Assembly: GCA_003952965.2 (NCBI GenBank) | Contig: CM025850.1 | Location: forward strand, 21,403,388-21,467,387 | Length of the DNA: 64,000 nt | Reading direction: 5' to 3' | DNA from: Morella rubra | Lineage: Eukaryota; Streptophyta; Magnoliopsida; Fagales; Myricaceae | Part shown: piece by piece, positions 1 to 11,811 of the stretch | How the letters are laid out: every line of letters starts with the position of its first letter | Numbering within the stretch: position 1 is the first letter of the stretch | Translations under genes and position numbers: made by a program | The notes under the pieces: generated by a model | The model's input: only the letters and a program-made list of their open reading frames with translations | Told to the model about the DNA's origin: nothing | The model's database searches: none

Positions 1-841
1 ATTTTATGTAAAAACTTATTAGACATAAAATTCGATTACTAATTTATTTACAAGCATCAAATGTAAAATTAAATATTTGTGAGTCCAAGTTACAACTCAA
101 GAGGGGGTGAATTGGGTTCAAATAAAAAATAAGCTTTTTTCAAAGATAAGCAAGTATAGATAATCAAAAAGAGTTCAACACAAAGAAATCACAAATAAGA
201 GTTAAATAATGGAGAGTAAGAGCTAGAAATAACACTAATATTTTTAGGTGGTTCGCCAAGACTTACCTATGTCCACCCCTAAGGCTATTTCCTTCCTTGG
301 GCTTTCTTCACTATTCTCCAATAGTAATACACCTTAGCTTCCAGATGCTATGTAACCTTTACAAAGTGTTTTTCAAGGTCATGCTTCAACTCACACTTAA
401 TTCCCGACAACCCAAAATGGAATTTCTTCTATCCTCACGGGTAGGCCCAAGTGTATCCCCATACTCAAGTATTTTTCAAAGGAATGATACAATAAGTAAT
501 AAAAAAATGACTCTATAAGTCAGATGTGCAAGTGTGAAGCAAAATAATAAGTAAGAGGACAAGATTTAAGAATGAAAGCTCTTGTTTTTACAGGATTCAA
601 CAGTAGCTTTCTTGTGATTTGTGATTGTCTCTCTTTTTCAAGCTTGTTCTCTCTCTTGGAGGCTAGGTCATAAATCATGATGCAAGATAATGCTTTTCTC
701 TCTCCTTCTTGTTCTATTTATAACCTTATAGACTTGTGTGGTCCCCAAGATGTCTGATTGTACCAATAGAGTGTGGTCCTAATGATTTTGAAACAAAAAA
801 CTAATATGGCAGCATTCCAGAATTTTCTGCCAAATTGCAGC
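1..841. other. AT-rich retroelement-like DNA, no gene
   Basis: No supported coding region. A phrase near 95-120 (AAGAGGGGGTGAATTGGGTT) resembles sequence common near the borders of plant copia-type elements, and the 245-500 stretch reads like LTR or untranslated DNA. The short frames here lack codon structure and similarity to any family I recognise. The retroelement assignment is inference from general appearance. Confidence 0.3.
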
Positions 842-1090
842 ATGTGTTGACACCATCAAAACAACTTTCGAGTGTTTGTGGCATGCGTCGACTCTTATCT
901 GTGTATGTGTTAATACAATCAAAACATCATTAGGGTGTATGTGGCATGCGCTGACACATATTTTTCTATGTGTTGACACCATCAAAACTGCTTTCAGGTG
1001 TCTATGGCATGTGTCAACATCATCTTCACATGTGTCGACACCATTAACCAGAAGAGATTTTCTTCTACAAGGAGGTGTCATTTTCACTCC
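842..1090. repeat. 63-bp tandem repeat, about four copies
   Basis: The phrase TGTGTTGACACCATCAAAAC recurs in diverged form at about 844, 907, 970 and 1031, a period of 63 bp. The period is a multiple of three, so frames stay open through the array on both strands, giving 75-102 codon frames. These are probably repeat-driven and not genes. The core TGTGTCGACAC also clusters at 16787-16881 and in its mirror near 43370, next to a copia remnant. This suggests that the array belongs to the same retroelement lineage. Confidence 0.75.
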
Positions 1091-2109
1091 AAATCTTTGT
1101 TAAACACCTACAATGAACAATATTGACCTTTTAACTTATTAAAAGGTGTTAGGGAATATATAAAGACTTTTGAAGATAGAGATTTTCAATTCTTTTGAAA
1201 TATATCTTCAGTAAATGTGGATTGACAAGATTATAATTTAAATTCCTTCAAAGCTAGTATATAGAGTTTGTTATCAACAAAATAAAAAAAAAAGATTGTT
1301 TTAAAAAATAACCTTGGGCTAACAATATATGTTAAACACAATATTCGAAAAATACCAACACAAGTAAAATAAAGATAACATAGAAAAAGTCTATCTTGCT
1401 CATGGTGATGAGTCTAACTGCTTTAATAATTTTTACATTTCTTGCTCTAGCCGCATCTCCATCTGTAGTCGTACCATGTTGGTACATTAACACGAACAAG
1501 GCTTCTAATTTTGGAAGAGAATCGAGCAACACTTACTCCCTCGCCACCTGCCAATTCTCAAGAATGAGCACTTGAACCTTCTCATTAGATCGTGCCTTTT
1601 CTAGACCTAATGTCCAAGTCCGCTGTTACCTGTGTCTTGCACCGAAGGTGGCTATCTATAAATTAAACTGATAACATAAATTATGTCATATAAAATAACA
1701 AACATAAAGAAATAGGTATATACACGTACATGCGCAACTACTCTGAACTGTATTGATAGAAAATGATCCAATCTTTAGCATTGGAGAAGGTGATCTAATC
1801 TCTTACCCCGTCGGCAATACAACTCATGCAGACTGAATAGGTGGCTGACCATTAGACGACACTGATAGTGTATAAGGTACTATCGGTCTAGAGCGTGCAC
1901 GTTTGCTGCCAATCATCATTGACTATATACATGAATGAAAACATTTAAACACAATAACACACAATAATTTTGTAAATATGCACCAATCGTCATCAGAGTC
2001 GTTTAATGACGACATAAGTCTAACATTAAGTTGCCTCTTACAACCAAAACCTCAATCTTCGTTTATCCTTCTAATGCTCTAATATTTCTAAATTCTAGTT
2101 ACGACATCC
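1091..2109. other. Unassigned repeat-rich DNA
   Basis: I see no supported gene. On the minus strand a short open stretch begins at an ATG near 1921 and ends near 1827. It is basic (SKRARSRP) and could be the first exon of a transposon protein, but nothing confirms this. The small minus-strand frame at 1332-1532 has no recognisable domain. Confidence 0.3.
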
Positions 2110-2973
2110 ATCTCGGTCATGTTGTCACACCAATATTGGTAATTTCGTAGGAAAATTTATTGTACCATTAGGTATAATGATGTGAACCTCGCCAAGAATA
2201 ACGAGACCCAACAACGAAAGGGAATCCAAGATCGTTCTAGGACTGATTCGAATGGAAGACCTCGACCCGTTGTTTATGAAAACAAGAACCTCGGTATAAG
2301 GAAGACGCCACAAACGGTGATGGAAATTCCGTTTGATAAGTCAAGTTGAACGCCACGGGAAATCCCGATAAGTTCGAGAAGTTCTTCAAAGAACCAAAGA
2401 GAATTAATCCTCACAATTTTGATTAAACAATGACTGCCGAATTACAAAGCAAAGGCTCCTATTTAAAGGCTAAATGTTACAAGGAAAATAACCCTAACAA
2501 GGAAAAAAAGCTAATAACACGAAAAAAGAAACAGCTAAGGAAATAACTAACACGCCGAACAAACTAAAAGGCAAAAGTTAAAAGGCCACAAGCGAAAGGA
2601 AGAAATGCCTCAAAAAAGGGTGCCTAGAATAGAGATCCTTCTGCAAGTCTTTCCAACTTGAAGCTGATTTTGGAGCTAGCTTAGAATAGAATAGAGATCC
2701 TTCTAGAACTTGAATCAAATTGACAATCCTTTGTGGTTCACGTGGATCTTGTTCAATGGGCCTCCATGAATTTGCTTGAGCCCATGCCTCTTGAATTAGC
2801 CCGTTGAGTAACTCTTTAAACCTCTTGGCTCGTGCCCTCGTAACCGGCCCAATGGGAACTTGAATTGGGTCCTTCGACAATGCTCCTTGATTTCCATCAG
2901 GTATTCTGGCGCACCAATTAGCGTATGTGAGTACACACACTAGTAGATTGGATACAGAGTTGCGATACCCCAA
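2110..2973 (-). mobile_element. Ty3/gypsy 3' fragment: pol tail plus LTR-like DNA
   Basis: The minus-strand frame at 2578-2973 contains IGPVTRARAKRFKELLNGL. This is the basic tail typical of the C-terminus of plant Ty3/gypsy polyproteins, just before the 3' LTR. Downstream on the minus strand, 2577-2110 is noncoding and LTR-like; it includes the small frame at 2125-2313, which I do not regard as a gene. No reverse transcriptase or integrase is present, so this is a truncated or nested remnant. The family assignment rests on the tail motif only; the exact LTR borders are not defined. Confidence 0.5.
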
Positions 2974-2999
2974 TTGTAATAGTACCCCCTAAGAACTAA

Positions 3000-5900
3000 G
3001 GGTATTATGCCTGGCTTTTTTTGTATATGTTAGTATTCGAAATCATCCAAACATAACGTTTTCATTCAAAACGGTCTACACAGTAATGTACCTGAATGGT
3101 TGATAATCGTTTGAAATTAAACGACGGGCACAAAATTCAGAATTCTAAGTGTTCAAACGATAGTAGACGAATACCAGATTTATGTTTCCCAATGTTCAAA
3201 TAGTAACAGACAAACACCAGATATATGTTTTCCAATGTTAGAACGACTGGGTACGATTAGGAATCATAACGTAAAAAGATTCGAGAACAAAACCCATAAC
3301 CCGAAAAATACCCCAAAATGCTAAAAAAAAAAATTAACCAATCAACATACCCATCAGCCTAGCATACAATGTGACTACATTAACACCTCACCAACATCAA
3401 ACCATCATGTTTTTCATCCAAAATTCAAAATTCAACTGAAAATATACATTTACAAAACTAAAAAAATACCCAAATGAAATTAAATGATTCTTTCCTCTAA
3501 TTGAATGTAAGCTATTCTCCTTTATTTTAGTCATACAAAAAAAAGCAACAAACGGTTAAAAAAAGTTAAAGCCCAAACCAAAAAGTACATGTTTGCATAC
3601 TTACTCAAAAACGCCATTCAACTCTCTTAGAAACACTAATCCTTCTCTTCAATAACAATTGATGGCCTCTTTTGGGCATTCCTCAAAACTTCATTCACTT
3701 TTTTTTTTTTCAGATTCACAATACAACATAGAAAAGGTACCTACAACCGTTTGAACCAAAACACACTAAAATAAAAAGATGCAAAATTTGGCACGCAGCC
3801 CACTCACGTATGAACTGAAAGTGTGTGTGAAGATCGATTGGAGTTTCAGCAAAAATGAGAATTTATTGATCCTTGAAATCAAAGCAACCCAAGCGTCCTA
3901 CTTCCTTCGGAGTCACACACACAGTTCTTGAGAGACTCAGTCAGGAATTGTGTTTGCAACAGACAGTATAACAGGCCACTGCTGGAGGTCATTTGAACCT
4001 CCGACCAGATCATTTGGAACATGTAGAGTAGGAGGTCCAAAGGCTGTTGTTGGGTGACCATCAGCATGATGCTTTCCAGAAAGGAAGAATGTTGCATTGG
4101 TACAGAGACAACGATATCAGGTACTGGTTCTCCCTGAAAAAATCTGAAAGACCTCCACTATTGGCACGATATCAGCTACCTTAGTGGTTGGGTAGAATGA
4201 TGTCAACCTAGACCATCACAAAAATCCCCATGGACAATAAAAAAAACATGACTCTTCGTCAATGTCCACCTCCAACAATGCTTCATAGAAGTTTCGCAAA
4301 AAAAGGCTCCAACCATAGTGGGTGAAAATCTATAGCATCGTACGATCTTGGAATCAGTAGTCCCCCAAGTCAAAGAGGAGTATCGATCACTCCACCATGA
4401 CAACGCTGGCATGGATGTTGTCTCGACATTTCGCCACAGTCATTGAGCGGAATTCATAAACCTGGGTTTGCAAGGAACAGGACAACGCTCGTGAGTGCTT
4501 TGATATCTTCAAAATATGCAAAATACTTTCGAATGGATTAGAACGGTATAGAATGAGAAATGAACAGTATCCAACGGCATCGTACGAATTCATAAATTTG
4601 ATAATACCGTTCTTTGGTGTCTCCTAAAACACCATGTTGAAACCAACGTCTGAACAGTTGAAACTAAAACGCATAGCTGAGATACCATTTGAACTGTATG
4701 ACAAGGTGTCTGAATGCTATCTCCCAAACTGATCGTTTGGGTTTACCATCCAAACGGTTGAACCAAAATAGTGCGGATAATCTAAATCCATCCGAACATG
4801 CTATATAAACATCTGGATAGTGTGTCTTGAAACAAACTGTTGACAAACCATTTGAACGGTTTATACTAAAATACAAAATTTGGCTACCGTCCGAACAACC
4901 TAACAAGGCTTCCGAATGATATCTGCTAAATGGATCGTTTAGTTTTGCCATCTAAACGGTAAAATGAAAATGGTGCAGATAAATTAAGTGCATTCGAATG
5001 CTGTAAACAATTTCAATTTGTGGCCGAGTTGACTTGGTCATGAAAACCGGTTACAAAGAACTAATCAATCCTACATACAACTACCACGACACTCAAAACA
5101 TATTCTCAAAAACTTTACTATCTTATGAAACACAATTTATAAAAGTTTGAGGCCAAATGGACCGTTAAAAACATGCAAAAGTAAAATATTTATCAAACTA
5201 AAACTTTTTCACAAAACTAACCAACACACATATTTAAACAACTAAAAGAGACCAAAAACTGACATGGAGTATGGGAATCTCGATGGCAAGGTAGATTGCT
5301 TTGGAAATGGGAATTTGATGGTGAATTGAGAGAGTTTTCAAGTGTTTTTGAGAGTTTTGTAAGAAATGAGACTGGGGCTCCATTTTCATGTATTTGACAT
5401 GCCGTTCGAAATTTGTTTAAACCATTCTAAAGGTACGTGGCTGACATGGCACCTCCTTATACCGTTTGAATGGGTAACTATACCGTCCGAACCGGAAAGT
5501 ATACATTCCAAATGGGAGAAATACTGTACGTAACCGGTGTCTCTTCGCATATTGTCCTCAAGAATTATGGAACCAAATGGAAGGTTTGTGCAAAAATTCT
5601 AAAGATTTTTTGTATACCGTGCGAACGTTATATGTTACCATTTGGATGGTTTGCACGTGAAAATTTTCAAAGTTCGTGACTATTCATTTTTTGTCCGAAT
5701 GGTTATGCTTACCATTCAAACGATTACAACGGCAAATGGGACGTGCTGACATGACGTACGCACATTAATAGCAGCATGTAGGTATATTGTTTGAACGGTT
5801 ATTTTTAACATCAGAATAGTATTCCCTTTTTGGGACGGAAGAATGTTGTGTTGCGTTTAATAAGCACACTGTTCGAATGTTATTTCACGTGAGAATGGTT

Positions 5901-6110
5901 TGGCACTTTCGAGACATGCGTACGTCCTCTCATCCCAAGAAATAGATACCGCGTTCGAACGGTTTAGCTAGGATAGAGGCAACCGTCCCAAAAGGTCAAA
6001 AAAAATTTGGGATAGAATTTATTGTTTGTCCCCAAAAATACAGATATTTTTTAGAAAGGCATAAATCTGTCCCAAAAAAATGAAGATTTTGTTTTAGAAT
6101 GCACTGTAGT
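3000..6110 (-). mobile_element. Decayed CACTA-like element with subterminal GTTCGAACG repeats
   Basis: From about 3040 to 5970 the sequence carries many diverged copies of a palindromic motif close to ACCGTTCGAACGGT, for example near 4849, 4887, 5461, 5487, 5617, 5790, 5870 and 5950, in both orientations. Dense short subterminal repeats are the hallmark of CACTA (En/Spm) ends, where TNPA-type proteins bind. The same motif vocabulary occurs in the CACTA-1 copies at both ends of the large inverted repeat and at 62156-64000. The proximal end near 6110 (GCACTGTAGTT) may be a decayed terminus. A degenerate transposon-protein domain lies within it. The insertion sits just upstream of the MATE gene, where that gene's first exon should be. 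Confidence 0.55.
3879..4420 (-). pseudogene. Remnant of putative plant transposon-type protein
   Basis: Minus-strand reading frames here match, in order, the domain found better preserved at 13437-14249 and 45336-46180. An upstream piece reads LRNFYEALLEVD, parallel to LVWEFYTVLLDVKD in the arms. A downstream piece reads LDLLLYMFQMIWSEVQMTSS, parallel to VDLPLYVFLTLWFEAKITSS. Frameshifts separate the pieces, so no protein is made. I relate it to the family annotated as 'putative plant transposon protein', a mobile-element protein of unknown biochemical role. It shows that the 3-6 kb element and the element at the arms are related but old and diverged. Confidence 0.55.
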
Positions 6111-6392
6111 TGGACGCAAGCAATAAAATTCAAAATGGCGAAATTAACCTATGCAATTATTCGTTGTTTTTTAGAATTCTAGGCAGTGATTTTATTCTTC
6201 ACAGAACCGGCCAAGCAGGTGATTATTAAGTTTCCCTTATTTTTAAGTCAATCCTCAAGTAAGATCCTTGTAAAGAGATATAGCCATATCGATACAATAT
6301 TTTTTCTTTGGGAGTTGTGATTGTGCAATGGGTAACATTATAATTGTCAGAATTATGTTTTATTTTTCTTAGCTTTTTAATTTATTTTGAAG

Positions 6393-9300
6393 CTGGGCAT
6401 GTCAAGTGCGACTGAGACCATGTGTGGGCAAGCATTCGGGGCTGGACAGTACCACATGATGGGTATTTACTTGCAACGTTCATGGATTGTTGTGGCTATT
6501 ACAACAACAACACTGCTCCCTCTTTTTGTCTTCTCATGTCCCCTATTTAGATCCCTGGGTGAGGAAGAAGAGATATCGATAGCATCTGAAGCTATCTCCC
6601 TTTGGTTCATTCCCGGCATCTATTCCTATGTTTTTTCCTCGACAATCCAGATGTACTTACAAGCACAACTTAAAAATCTGATTGTCGGATGGCTATCTGC
6701 TGCATCATTTTTACTTCAAGTGCTTTTATCTATGGTATTCGTCAGCATACTCGGCTTAGGGGTTCCTGGTGCCATGGTGGCGTTCAACATATCCAGTTGG
6801 TTATTGGTCATTGGAGAGTTCGTCTACATTTTTGGTGGTTGGTGCCCAAATACCTGGAATGGATTCACGGCAGCAGCCTTCATAGATATTTGGCCTGTAT
6901 TGAAGTTGTCAATATCCTCTGGTGTGATGCTTTGGTACGTAATTCCACGTCCTTTTCATAATGATTTCAACTTTTGCTATGTTTTTTCCTTTATATATAT
7001 GTACATTATCTAGCAATCAATGAGCACTTCTGGAAGGACAAATTCAATTTTAGAAAGATTTTTGGTGAGGCAGAGAAGCTAAATAGAGCATATCCAATAG
7101 CATGCGTATATGCTATAGTAATAGGTTTATATTGTTAAGAATGTTATATATGTTGCCCTAATCAAGTGCATTGCAATGCAGTATTCCATGTAAAACAAGT
7201 TAATTCCTGATTGCTTCTTCCATAAACAGGTTAAATTGACCTCTGTAACCCACCCGTTGCATAATTGTCAAAGTCGTTGTATTGATTTCTTTTGTTTATC
7301 TCCAATAGTTTAGAGCTGTGGTACTATGCTGTCCTAGTTCTGCTGGCTGGATATATGAAAAATGCGATGGTTGCTATCGCAGCATTCTCCATCTGGTACG
7401 ATTTATTGCTTTTTCGTTATTTGTTTTCTTTTGCTGTTCAATTTATTTGAAAGAGTCAATTAATAGATGCCTTGTGTTTCTTAGGAATCTACGAAAGCTT
7501 CAATAACTAAAAGATCAATTTAGTTTTTTTTTCTTTTTGTAGCCTCAATATATGTCAATGGGAGTTTATGATATTCCTTGGATTATTAGGTGCCACAAGG
7601 TATATGTCTTTTATCCAAATCTACTTTGCCTTTAGTCTCTCTGTTATATATATAATTTCTCCTCCAAATTTACTCCTCTTGCTATATATTTTGACAGTGT
7701 GCGTGTATCAAATGAGCTCGGGAGAGGAAATGCTAAAGCTGCACTGTTTTCCATTAAAGTCATCCTCAGTACTTCAATTTGTCTTGGAGTGGTTTGCTGG
7801 GTCTTATGTTTAGTTTTTGGGAATCAAATTTCATACTTGTTTACAAGTGATGAAGAGGTTGCGGAAGCTGTTTCAAGTCTCTCTACCCTTCTTGCTTTCT
7901 CTATGTTACTAAATAGTGTTCAACCAATACTTACAGGTGAGCAATATTTAACTAAGGAAGCATATAACCTATACGAAGAAGAACATGTTTATCAAAGACT
8001 AACATGTAATTACTTCTTGCCCTCAGGTGTGGCCATTGGTGCTGGTTTACAAAGTTCCGTTGCAATTATAAACATCTGCAGCTATTATGTGTTTGGCATA
8101 CCAATAGGACTTTTGCTTGGCTACGTGGTTCATCTTCACGTAAAGGTAATATCTTATCCATCAAAGTTGAGTAAAGGCGTTATAATGCTCAAGTAGTTCA
8201 GCTTCAGAGTTATAAGTTATTCCCTTATTTCCTACTCCATTTTTGTTAAAGAAAAAAAAAAACAAGGGATATTCAATACACTTTCCACCCTTGAACTATA
8301 AAGAGTTTGACACATTAGACCTTCCAACTATCGATGTTAGACATTTTGCATCTTTCGTCTCAAGATCATATCTCCGATGACTTAATGAATGACGACAATT
8401 AATATTTTCAACATATACAAACTCGGTCAAGGGCATTATCATCAGTTTGATCTACAAATTTGTGATAGGATACAAAGCATCTAAAATCAGTAGTTGGAAG
8501 GTGCAATACGTCAAAGTTTGTAGTTTAGGGTGCACTGTCAAAGCTCGTAGTTTAGGATATATTTATGGGTGAAAAGTGTAATTATCTCAAAAAGAAATAA
8601 AAAAAAAAAAAAGCGCACCTGATTATGGACTCCCCACTCTTGCCCTACCAATTTTGACTTGGTGACATATGCCATATCATTTTTTTTAGGGAAAAATACA
8701 CTTTTTGCCCCCTAACTATTGAGATACTAGCACTTTGCACCCTTTATTATAAATTTGGTGAGATTTCGCCTCCGAACTACTACCTACTTATAGATTGCAC
8801 TCCGACGTCAGGATTTTCAATAGTTTGGACAGAAAAGCATGCACGTGACACGCACATGACTCATGGTGACATTTTATGCCATTTCTACCTATTGAGAAAA
8901 AATACATTTTTTGCCCCCTAACTATTGGGATATTGGCACTTTGTACCTCATATTACCAATTTGGTGACATTTTCCCCCCAACTACCACCTACTTACAGAT
9001 TGCACCTTGACATTAGGATTTTCGTCATTTTGGATGGAAAAGCGTGCACGTGACATATATGTGAGTCATGGTGACATTTTATGCCCATTTTCACCCTTGT
9101 TGCACGAGAGTGAATATAATTGGCCTGAAACCTTCTGAAAATCTTCATTTTGCCCTGTACAAGTGAACAAAACTGAGCTCATTGACATTGCCAAGTTCAA
9201 ATTGCTACTGTGGTGTTGAAGCATCTTTGAAGACATCATTTGCTGAAGCTAATTTGGACATTGCTGGTTTAACTGCGTTGATTATATGGTAATTTTGTGA

Positions 9301-10537
9301 GTACATATAAAATGTCTTCCATTTATGTCACTGACAAAGTAACTTGTTTTGTGATGTAGTTCCGCAAATCTTTTAGGTATTTCTCTTAGTACGACCTTGA
9401 GATGTGCTATTGTGGTAGGAGAGTGTTGAGACGACTATGAGAGCTGTCATACCCCGAGCTTTTGTTTTACATTACTTGAACTTTTTTATTGAAAAAAAAT
9501 AAGTTTTGGTTTAGTAGTGCATTAGGGATTATTAGTGAATTAGAGTATATACGTGGTGATTTGGAGATAAAATTAATATTTATTCTATTAGTTTCAAAAC
9601 CTTGATTAGAGTCTGATTTAATGAGATTTGGAGTTCATAAGTGACCAATCTTTTATTCAGGATGTTGAGATATACCTTTTGAGCCAATTTATTTTTGAAA
9701 GCCAGTAGGATGGGTTTTTGTCAAAAATCATAACACGGGATTTTTATTCAACTAGTAGGTTGGTTGTTTATCCATTAAGGTACATTTCAATTTCGGAGAC
9801 ATTCTATTTTTTGGAAGCTAATAGGATGATTTATGAACATTGTTGGATAATTGAGGGAACTTAGCAACTAAGTCTTGAAAAGTTAGTCACTAAGCTAGAT
9901 AATTTAGGCAGTCGTAGATGAAGACTCTTTTAGGCTAAGAAGCACGAGGAAGCAATGTTAAGAAGCACAAGAAAGCAAGGCTAAACCTAAGGGAGCTCGA
10001 GGTGTCAGACACTGGGAGAATTGGCCAAGACTCGCCATGGCTACATGGTGAATTTCGGCCATAGCCTTGTTGTGTAGCTGCTAAAGGGTGTTAGGTGTCA
10101 AAGGGAGGAGAACATAGCTTCACGACCCACCTTAGCTAGTCTAGATAATCCGGAATTTTTTTGGGGGGATTGTTGTTCTCATATATGCTAATGTTTTTGT
10201 TTACTTGTTCAGGGTTTGTGGATTGGGATGATATGTGGAGTACTAATGCAAACAATTGTGCTTTCCTTCATGATATGGAGATTAGATTGGAGTGAACAGG
10301 TAACTTTAGAAGTATATACATCAAGTCTCAATGATTAATTGATATCAATGGAGCTAACTATCATGTTGTCACATGCATTCTTACCATGACCAATTGCCCT
10401 CTATGCCTCTAAATAAAGTAACTAGGTCTTATCATATGCTATTGCAGGTTAAAAAAGCATATGAACGTCTCCATCGATGGATTTTGGAGTCATCGATCGA
10501 ATCTAATCAAATCTTGCCTAGTTCCATTTCAATTTAG
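6393..10537 (+). CDS. MATE (DTX) efflux transporter, first exon missing
   Basis: Multidrug and toxic compound extrusion (MATE) carriers of plants export flavonoids, alkaloids, organic acids or hormones using a proton gradient at the plasma or vacuolar membrane; the substrate cannot be read here. Exons by GT-AG sites and similarity: 6393-6934, 7309-7395, 7543-7599, 7698-7936, 8027-8145, 10213-10299, 10448-10537 (TAG). They sum to 1221 nt with no frameshift: 406 codons plus stop. Family landmarks seen: LGMSSATETMCGQAFGAG at the start of the first exon, YHMMGIYLQRSW, QMYLQAQLKN, VRVSNELGRGNAKAA, LLNSVQPILTGVAIGAG, GLWIGMICGVLMQT. Plant DTX proteins are about 480-500 residues, with an additional N-terminal exon encoding the first two membrane helices. 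That exon is not found in the 6.3 kb upstream, where a CACTA-like element ends at about 6110. The gene is therefore 5'-truncated or has a very distant first exon. The sixth intron (8146-10212) is swollen by repeats. Confidence 0.87.
8271..8588. mobile_element. MITE in MATE intron
   Basis: The two ends are imperfect inverted repeats of about 50 bp. The left end carries ACACTTTCCACCCTTGAACT and later GACCTTCCAACTA. The right end carries TAGTTGGAAGGTG and then GGGTGAAAAGTGTAATT. There is no coding capacity. The family is not named, and a target duplication is not clear because the flanks are A-rich. It lies wholly inside the 2.07-kb sixth intron of the MATE gene. Confidence 0.55.
8691..9103. repeat. 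Tandem pair of a 204-bp unit in MATE intron
   Basis: Two consecutive copies begin GAAAAATACACTTTTTGCCC at 8691 and GAAAAAATACATTTTTTGCC at 8895. Both contain the phrases TGCACGTGAC and CATGGTGACATTTTATGCC. They are about 85% alike by eye. Together with the preceding MITE they account for much of the long intron. Confidence 0.75.
9440..10150. other. LTR-like noncoding stretch in MATE intron
   Basis: TGTCATACCCCGAGC at about 9447 resembles the 5' end of many plant Ty3/gypsy LTRs (TG start with a CCCCG box). The following 700 bp has no coding capacity. No matching second LTR is visible, so this may be a solo LTR or fragment. It ends before the acceptor of the sixth exon at 10213. Confidence 0.3.
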
Positions 10538-11529
10538 GTGCATCATTAATGTTCTATAATAAATTTCTTAAGTACTATATCCCTCTTGTGAGTAAATTAT
10601 ATTCCACTATTTCAAGATTTTATGAATTTTTTGTACACAAACTATTATCATGATGTATACAAGGCCTTTTATTTATAGCTTTGCTTTGAATAAATGTATA
10701 CTCTTCCTCGATGGATTAGAATATATTGACTTCTATATTATTGTCATTAGCTGTATCAATTAGCTAGTCTTGTAGTAATTACAATGTTGAGTGATGCCAT
10801 ATTAAATGAAAAAACATAATTGTACACGTCATGAAAATCAGTGCAAACGTCTCTAATACCAGTTCGCACGGAGTGAATTTCTGTGTCAAAATGTAATTTT
10901 GTAAGCAGATTCATCGTCTGCACGCTAATAAACAATGTGCACACTTATTGTTTCCTAAGAAAAAAGAAATTGCCACGAATATACTGTGTTAACGGCTCCA
11001 GAACGTGCAGACATTGCTTAAATAGGACGTGAGGACGATGGAGTTAAGTTCGATGTTTTGCAATGGTAAAATGTGCAGATGTTTATTTAGTGTGTGCGGA
11101 CGTGTAACATATAGCGGACATCCAGATATTATTAATGCGTCCGAACTGCTCTAAATTATAATAGGTAATACTCAAATTTAATTTATTTAATTATGCATTT
11201 AATATTAAAACACTATATTAAATATAAGATAAAATTAATAATGGTCTACAAATATCTAACCGACATAATAGTAAATAAAATACATAATCAAAATCAAGTA
11301 CATAATATAAAATAACTGTTTGTAGAAATACCAAACGAGAAACATAATTATAAAGTCTAGTACAAGCAGGAGACTAACAAAGCATAAGTAAATAATAACG
11401 AAAATACATAAACTAGAGACTAGTCTGAATCACAATGACGAACTGGCTCGTCGAGATCTTGTCCAATGGCTTCACGAACATGCTCCAACTGCTCCTCCAT
11501 AATATCCATCTATTTGATGAGTGTCGGAA

Positions 11530-11811
11530 CTATATCGGAATAGTATGGAGATCCTGGTGCAACTGGGACACATGTTCTCTCACAGAAAACAGTTCCATCT
11601 GCATAGCATTCAGCTCCTCCCTCAGAACCCTCTCCGTCAGATCAAAATTAGTCTCCAGAGCGGTCAAGCGGTATGGAGATCCTTGCACAACATATGTGTC
11701 GGCTCCACTATCGTCCGCATACTCTCCCTCAGCTCCACTACCATATTGTCCGCCCAAGCTGGTCGCTCAGTCAATGCCCCGGCCTTGGTGATACTTTTCC
11801 CAGAGTGATCC
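11530..11811 (-). pseudogene. Coiled-coil mobile-element protein, left copy
   Basis: This is the mirror of the 95-residue frame at 47965-48249. The minus-strand C-terminal part is intact from the 'LETNFDLTERVLREELN' segment to HQDLHTIPI. Upstream, a one-base indel relative to the right arm breaks the frame, so the start methionine (near 11811) is out of frame. The heptad-like pattern predicts a helix or coiled coil. I recognise no enzyme motif; it may be the tail of, or a partner to, the transposon protein at 13.4-14.2 kb. Confidence 0.5.

Noticed and set aside
843-1090. Direct repeats that could suggest a CRISPR-like array
   Set aside because: The units are diverged, without unique spacers, and in a plant genome. 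It is an ordinary tandem repeat.
2125-2313. 62-codon minus-strand frame near the gypsy tail
   Set aside because: It lies in LTR-like DNA, has no motif, and starts within repetitive sequence.
11435-11808. Plus-strand frames of 95-118 codons in the left arm
   Set aside because: They are antisense to the same coiled-coil frame and mirror the frames at 47959-48344.
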